27,711 nt of DNA, taken from the NCBI GenBank assembly GCA_045577655.1, contig JAZNIU010000008.1, forward strand, positions 1 through 27,711, written 5' to 3'. The notes beneath the pieces were generated by a model, which made no database searches, was not told the origin of the DNA, and saw only the letters and a program-made list of their open reading frames with translations. A program made the position numbers and the translations under genes. Source of the DNA: RGIG7450 sp045577655. GTDB lineage: Bacteria; Bacillota; Clostridia; RUG12999. Positions 23,602 to 27,711 of the stretch are shown one piece after another; the stretch's first letter is position 1; each line of letters starts with the position of its first letter.

Positions 23602-26600
23602 ACTGACCGAGATGCAGGAAAAAGCGGTTTTTGCAAGAGATTGCGACCTTCTTGTTTCAGCTGCTGCAGGAAGCGGCAAAACTGCGGTTTTGTCCGAAAG
23701 AATTATTCAGCTTCTTATGGACAGGGAAAATCCTGCCTCAATAAACGAATTTTTAATTGTTACCTTCACAAACGCTGCCGCGTCTGAAATGAAAGAACGT
23801 ATTGGAAAGAAAATTATGGAAGCGGCCTCTGACATGTCGCTTGACAAAGAGGTGAGAACCCATTTAAAAAAACAGCTTTCTTTGCTCAGCAGAGCAAGTA
23901 TCACGACAATCCATTCATTTTGTCTTGATATAATAAAAAACAACTTTCATCTTTTGGACATTGACCCGGCATTCAGAGTGGCAGACCCAAGCGAAGCGGA
24001 AATACTGAAAATGCAGACGGCAGAGCTTTTGCTGGAAGAAAGTTATGCGGGAAAGAATGCCCAGGTTTTTTCACAGCTTTGCAAATGGCTTGGTAAAGGG
24101 AAAGACGAAGAGCTTTTAAATGAAATTTTGCGTATTTACCGTTTTGTATGTGGGTTTCCCAACCCTATCGGATGGCTGAATAATGCGGCAGAAAACTATA
24201 ATCCCGAAAACTTTTCATCTCTCGCTGAAAATATGTGGGTTAAAGAACTGGTGTCCTTCGGCAAAGAACAGGTGTCTTATCAGCTTGAAAGAGCAGAAAA
24301 AGCTTTTCTTGTAGCAAAAGAAGCGGAAATAGCCCCTTATGCTGACACGCTTTATGAAGATATAAATGTAATAAAAGATTACCTTGCAGGATTTGGCGAC
24401 GAGGGAAATCCCAAGCTGCCCGATTATCCGCAGTTTGGCAAAATGAAAAACAAACCCCGCGACGCCGACGAGGCGGTCTGTAACTATATAAAAGAGGAAC
24501 GGGCAGCCATTAAAAAAGCGGTATGTGAGGTTGCAGATTCTCTTGATATTGACGGCGTGACTGTAAAAGAACAGCTTGAAAAAGCATATCCGCTTGTTAA
24601 ATGTCTGAAAGAAAGTGTGGAGCTTTTTCACACCCTTTTCAAAGAGAAAAAGAAAAAACTTGGCGTTGTGGATTTTTCCGACTTCGAACATATGGCACTT
24701 GAAATACTTGCCGACAGTGAAAATGGCGTTGCAAATGAACTGAGAGAAACCTATCGTGAAATTATGATAGACGAGTATCAGGACTGTAATCCCACTCAGG
24801 AAATGATTTTTTCATATATCAATCGTAAAAAAGACGGAAAATCCATCAATATGTTTATGGTTGGTGATATGAAACAGAGTATTTACAGATTCAGGCTTGC
24901 GGACCCGGAAATTTTTGCCGGCAAAAACAAAAACTATAGCCGGGATGGCAGTCAGGTTAAAATTGTGCTCAATAACAATTTCAGGAGCAGTGCAACAATT
25001 CTTGACGGTATAAATTCTGTTTTCTCTAAAGTAATGAGTGAAAAAACAGGTGATGTGGAATACGGAGATGAAGAAAAACTCTATTTCCGCAGCGAACATG
25101 CCGAAAAGGAAAAAGAGAAAAAATGCGAGCTTGTTGTTCTGGAAAAAGCAACAAATGACGAGCAGGAAGATGCATCCGAACCGGATTGTATCGCAGAAAG
25201 GATATTGGAGCTTGTAGAAGAAGGCTATAGTTTCAGGGATATTGCCATACTTCTAAGAAGCACAAAAGGCAAAAGTGCAGAGATAGAAGAAGCGCTTAAA
25301 ATAAGAAATATTCCGTATTATACAGATTCGGGCAGTGGATATTTTGAAAGCATGGAGATAGCACTTCTTTCAACGCTTTTAAAAGTGATTGACAATCCCA
25401 TGCAGGATATTGAACTGGTATCTCTTCTCAGAAGCCCAATTTTCAGGTTTGACGAGAATATGCTACTTGAAATAAGAAGTGCCCACAAAGGTCCTTTCTA
25501 CGGTGCACTGCGCCGGTATGCCGGAAATGGTGATGAAACAGCACAGGCGTGCAGCAGGTTCCTTAATAAACTTGCATTCTGGAGAGATATGGCTCTTTCA
25601 ATGCCGGTAGACGAGTTTGTAGAATTTCTAACCTTAGATAGCGGAATAGATGTTTTTGCGGCGGTTCTTCCCGGCGGGGGACAAAGAAGTGCAAACTTAA
25701 GACTCTTTCTGCTGCAGGCAAGGCTTTTGCAGAAAAGCGGATTTAAAGGACTTTTCTCCTTTGTAAGTTTTCTGGACAGGCTGTCGGCAGGCGGAGAAGG
25801 CGCTGAAGCAAAAATGCTATCGGAAAACAGCAACGTTGTGCGCATTATAACAATACACAAATCAAAAGGGCTGGAATTTCCGGTTGTATTCTTAAGTGGA
25901 ACTGGAACGGCGTTTAATAAAAGAGATTTAAGCGGTAATATTCTGCTCCATAAAACCATGCAGATGGGCATAAAACTTCCGGACAATAAAAGACAGATAA
26001 AATATCCGTTTGTGTCCCATAAGGCGGTGGCATCAAGACTTGCAAGAGAAAATATTTCGGAAGAAATGAGAGTTCTTTATGTTGCTCTGACCAGGGCAAA
26101 AGAACGGCTCATTTGTACCGCTTCTGTGAAAAATGCCGCAGAGAAAGTTGAAAAATATGCAGGGAAAGACGAGATCTCGCCCTATGAGGCAGCATCGGCA
26201 AAAAACTTTTTCGAATGGATTTCTATGGGGCTGGATGAAAACTGGAAGGTTGAAATTTTAAAACCGGAAGATATTGCTGTTTCTCAGGCTAAGCTTCCAG
26301 AAGAAGAGGGGCCGGAAAGAAAAGTGGAAAACTTTGACGAAGTGGCAAAGATATTTGAATATAAATATCCCTATGAAAAGTCCACACTCCTACCCACAAA
26401 ACTTTCGGTAAGCGAAATCAAAAAGCGGCATAACTATGAAGATGCTACACAGATGAAAGTGTATATGCCGCAGCTGATAGAAAAAAGGTCTTTCTCGGAA
26501 ACCCGCGAATTTTCCGCAGCGGAAAAAGGAATTATCAATCATCTGGTTTTCAGCGCTGTGGACATACAGGTGCCTGATGTGGAAAAAACTATAGCAGAGC

Positions 26601-27001
26601 TTTTAGAAAAAGGGCTGATGACAAAAGAAGAGGAAGCGGTAGTCGAAAGAAATGCAATAGAAGCATTTTTCAGCGGTGAATATGGCGAAAGACTTAAAAA
26701 AGCCGACAAGGTTTTAAGAGAAATGTCTTTCGGTATTGAGCTTAAAGTTTCCGAAATTTTTCCTCAGCAAGATAATGATGATACCATTATGGTACAGGGG
26801 ATAATCGACCTTCTGTTTATAGAGGGAGAAAATGCGGTTGTTCTTGACTATAAAACAGATGTTTTTCTTGATGCAGAAAGAAGAGAAATGTATAAAAAAC
26901 AGCTTGAGATATATTCTGCAGCGGCGGAAAAAATAACAGGCCGTAAGGTATCGGAGAAATGTCTGTATATGGTAAGGACAGGCGAGTATGTAAAGTTTTG
27001 A
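23594..27001 (+). CDS. addA: AddAB helicase-nuclease subunit AddA
   Basis: An 1135-residue UvrD-like helicase with a C-terminal nuclease. Helicase motifs are complete: Walker A AAAGSGKTAV, FTNAAASEMKERI, DEYQDCNPTQE (Walker B), VGDMKQSIYRFRLADP, NNNFRSS, TIHKSKGLEFPVVFL and VLYVALTRAKERL. The nuclease core VVLDYKTDV is near residue 1090. The start is ATG 23594 with GGTGAAG upstream, inside the end of addB; the in-frame extension from 23558 is rejected. It ends at a strong terminator. Together with AddB it processes broken DNA ends for RecA-dependent repair. Confidence 0.97.
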   Translation: MIKLTEMQEKAVFARDCDLLVSAAAGSGKTAVLSERIIQLLMDRENPASINEFLIVTFTNAAASEMKERIGKKIMEAASDMSLDKEVRTHLKKQLSLLSRASITTIHSFCLDIIKNNFHLLDIDPAFRVADPSEAEILKMQTAELLLEESYAGKNAQVFSQLCKWLGKGKDEELLNEILRIYRFVCGFPNPIGWLNNAAENYNPENFSSLAENMWVKELVSFGKEQVSYQLERAEKAFLVAKEAEIAPYADTLYEDINVIKDYLAGFGDEGNPKLPDYPQFGKMKNKPRDADEAVCNYIKEERAAIKKAVCEVADSLDIDGVTVKEQLEKAYPLVKCLKESVELFHTLFKEKKKKLGVVDFSDFEHMALEILADSENGVANELRETYREIMIDEYQDCNPTQEMIFSYINRKKDGKSINMFMVGDMKQSIYRFRLADPEIFAGKNKNYSRDGSQVKIVLNNNFRSSATILDGINSVFSKVMSEKTGDVEYGDEEKLYFRSEHAEKEKEKKCELVVLEKATNDEQEDASEPDCIAERILELVEEGYSFRDIAILLRSTKGKSAEIEEALKIRNIPYYTDSGSGYFESMEIALLSTLLKVIDNPMQDIELVSLLRSPIFRFDENMLLEIRSAHKGPFYGALRRYAGNGDETAQACSRFLNKLAFWRDMALSMPVDEFVEFLTLDSGIDVFAAVLPGGGQRSANLRLFLLQARLLQKSGFKGLFSFVSFLDRLSAGGEGAEAKMLSENSNVVRIITIHKSKGLEFPVVFLSGTGTAFNKRDLSGNILLHKTMQMGIKLPDNKRQIKYPFVSHKAVASRLARENISEEMRVLYVALTRAKERLICTASVKNAAEKVEKYAGKDEISPYEAASAKNFFEWISMGLDENWKVEILKPEDIAVSQAKLPEEEGPERKVENFDEVAKIFEYKYPYEKSTLLPTKLSVSEIKKRHNYEDATQMKVYMPQLIEKRSFSETREFSAAEKGIINHLVFSAVDIQVPDVEKTIAELLEKGLMTKEEEAVVERNAIEAFFSGEYGERLKKADKVLREMSFGIELKVSEIFPQQDNDDTIMVQGIIDLLFIEGENAVVLDYKTDVFLDAERREMYKKQLEIYSAAAEKITGRKVSEKCLYMVRTGEYVKF

Positions 27002-27005
27002 TATT

Positions 27006-27043
27006 GGCGGGCAAGGCTGAAAAGATTGCCCGCCTGCTTTTTT
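27006..27043 (+). terminator. Terminator of tgt-addB-addA
   Basis: GGCGGGCAA and TTGCCCGCC form a 9-bp GC-rich stem with an 11-base loop, then TGC and six T, directly after the addA stop. Confidence 0.9.
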
Positions 27044-27063
27044 AGAAAAAATATATAAAACCC

Positions 27064-27092
27064 TTGACAAACAAAGAGAAATCATATATAAT
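27064..27092 (+). promoter_or_regulatory. Promoter of tRNA-Pro
   Basis: Perfect sigma-A consensus: TTGACA, 17 bases, TATAAT, 24 bases before the tRNA. Confidence 0.85.
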
Positions 27093-27115
27093 AACATATC
27101 GTGACAGAAAAATAT

Positions 27116-27192
27116 CGGGGTTTGGCGCAGTTTGGTAGCGCGCATGGTTTGGGACCATGAGGCCGCGGGTTCGAATCCCTCAACCCCGACCA
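27116..27192 (+). tRNA. tRNA-Pro (anticodon TGG)
   Basis: A 77-base tRNA with encoded CCA. Acceptor CGGGGTT pairs with AACCCCG. The anticodon stem CATGG/CCATG closes loop TTTGGGA, giving TGG. The T-arm GCGGGTTCGAATCCC is regular. Confidence 0.97.
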
Positions 27193-27193
27193 G

Positions 27194-27225
27194 AAAAACG
27201 ACTTGTTTTGACAAGTCGTTTTTTT
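27194..27225 (+). terminator. Terminator of tRNA-Pro
   Basis: AAAAACGACTTGT, loop TTTG, ACAAGTCGTTTTT: a 13-bp stem with a seven-T tail starting right after the tRNA. Confidence 0.92.
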
Positions 27226-27250
27226 ATTGTGTGAATATTATTCTTTCTTC

Positions 27251-27279
27251 TTGACAAGTATATTCTGGTGTGGTATAAT
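27251..27279 (+). promoter_or_regulatory. Promoter of the tRNA-Ser pair
   Basis: Perfect sigma-A consensus TTGACA, 17 bases, TATAAT, with TGG before the -10 box (extended -10), 12 bases before tRNA-Ser(TGA). Confidence 0.85.
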
Positions 27280-27291
27280 AACAAATGTTGT

Positions 27292-27378
27292 GGAGAGATG
27301 TCCGAGTGGTTTAAGGAGCTAGTCTTGAAAACTAGTGACTCGAAAGAGCCCAGAGTTCGAATCTCTGTCTCTCCGCCA
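27292..27378 (+). tRNA. tRNA-Ser (anticodon TGA)
   Basis: An 87-base class II tRNA with encoded CCA. Acceptor GGAGAGA pairs with TCTCTCC. The anticodon stem CTAGT/ACTAG closes loop CTTGAAA, giving TGA. The variable arm GACTCGAAAGAGCC and T-arm CAGAGTTCGAATCTCTG are regular. Confidence 0.97.
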
Positions 27379-27428
27379 AAATTAAATAAAAAGGTGACTC
27401 GCTTCATCGGCAGAGTCGCCGCTTCTAT

Positions 27429-27520
27429 GGAGAAGTACTCAAGTTGGCCGAAGAGGCGCCCCTGCTAAGGGTGTAGGTCGGGAAACTGGCGCGAGGGTTC
27501 AAATCCCTCCTTCTCCGCCA
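27429..27520 (+). tRNA. tRNA-Ser (anticodon GCT)
   Basis: A 92-base class II tRNA with encoded CCA. Acceptor GGAGAAG pairs with CTTCTCC. The anticodon loop CTGCTAA gives GCT, reading AGC/AGU. It lies 50 bases after tRNA-Ser(TGA) with no terminator between; the spacer holds only a GGTGACTC/GAGTCGCC stem, so the two are probably one transcript. Confidence 0.97.
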
Positions 27521-27524
27521 TAGT

Positions 27525-27565
27525 AGCGTGATGATATTACTGTCAGTAGTGTCATCATGCTTTTT
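27525..27565 (+). terminator. Terminator of the tRNA-Ser pair
   Basis: AGCGTGATGATATTACTG and its near-complement (27544-27561), paired with G-U wobbles, then a five-T tail. The stem base AGCGTGATGA is the same as in the tRNA-Ser(CGA) terminator. Confidence 0.85.
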
Positions 27566-27579
27566 CATGCGGTTTTTCA

Positions 27580-27650
27580 GGGTTCAAGAGGTCTTCCTCT
27601 AAAACAGTATTTTCGTTACTGTCGAAGGTTTTTCGTAAGGAGTTGAACCC
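27580..27650 (+). other. Multi-helix folded non-coding element
   Basis: An outer 8-bp inverted repeat GGGTTCAA (27580-27587) and TTGAACCC (27643-27650) encloses three small hairpins: AGAGG-TCTT-CCTCT (27587-27600), ACAGTA-TTTTCGT-TACTGT (27604-27622) and CGAA-GGTTT-TTCG (27623-27635). A strong terminator follows at 27676. No promoter is visible between it and the tRNA terminator, so it would depend on read-through. It matches no RNA family I know. Confidence 0.4.
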
Positions 27651-27675
27651 CAGCCCTTAATTCAAAATCAGTTCC

Positions 27676-27708
27676 AAAGCACAGAGTTAAAAATGCTCTG
27701 TGCTTTTT
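27676..27708 (+). terminator. Terminator at the window end
   Basis: AAAGCACAGAG and CTCTGTGCTTT form an 11-bp stem with a 9-base loop and a five-T tail on the plus strand. No plus-strand gene lies directly upstream other than the folded element. Confidence 0.8.
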
Positions 27709-27711
27709 GTT

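Noticed and set aside
26714..27214. Minus-strand reading frame of 166 codons over the addA end and tRNA-Pro
   Set aside because: It runs antisense through addA, a terminator and a tRNA; the composition is that of a shadow frame.
27620..27675. Decayed tRNA-Gln-like sequence on the minus strand (loop TTTTGAA, T-loop TTCAACT)
   Set aside because: Only the T-arm pairs well; the anticodon stem and acceptor do not, so the similarity may be chance.
1..27711. CRISPR arrays, insertion sequences, prophage genes and T-box or other riboswitches
   Set aside because: No regularly spaced repeats, transposase or integrase genes, or recognisable riboswitch motifs were seen on either strand.

Overview
The window reads as chromosome of a low-GC, spore-forming member of the Clostridia (Firmicutes). 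The evidence is consensus sigma-A promoters with 17-base spacers, AGGAGG ribosome sites, an HprK/RapZ/MurB block, AddAB rather than RecBCD, a SpoIVFB-type sporulation protease, and SLH-anchored S-layer-type proteins. A gut anaerobe is a reasonable guess, but the sequence does not fix the genus.

Layout. (1) 34-1718, plus strand: four small membrane proteins (zinc ribbon-DUF4234, DUF2752, double zinc ribbon with a DUF4190-like tail, double zinc ribbon-TM2), tightly packed and of unknown function. (2) 1719-3755: an isolated PD-(D/E)XK nuclease-like gene, an intact tRNA-Ser(CGA), and a second minus-strand transcription unit. That unit has a perfect sigma-A promoter and a broken tRNA-Ser-like body. 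(3) 3756-14029, plus strand: an AraC-family regulator with a degenerate receiver domain, two large SLH proteins, a secreted LamG/Ig-like protein, a small secreted protein, and two LplB/YtcP-type sugar-transporter permeases. This looks like a cell-surface and glycan-uptake locus, but no substrate-binding lipoprotein or ATPase is in view. (4) 14072-18931, minus strand: hprK, ROK glucokinase, murB, rapZ (carbon-catabolite and cell-wall control), a terminator, then a short SpoIVFA-position protein and a SpoIVFB-like M50 protease. (5) 19102-27001, plus strand: tgt (queuosine tRNA modification), addB and addA (recombinational repair nuclease) in one apparent operon. (6) 27064-27711: tRNA-Pro(TGG), then tRNA-Ser(TGA) and tRNA-Ser(GCT), each unit with consensus promoters and terminators, then a folded non-coding stretch ending in a terminator.

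Most points worth a second look are in regions 1, 2, 3 and 6. They are the zinc-ribbon membrane cluster, the tRNA-Ser-like RNA, a terminator family with a shared stem, the surface locus with orphan permeases, and lost key residues in the glucokinase, AddB and the AraC receiver. All functional statements rest on motif reading by eye; no database search was run.
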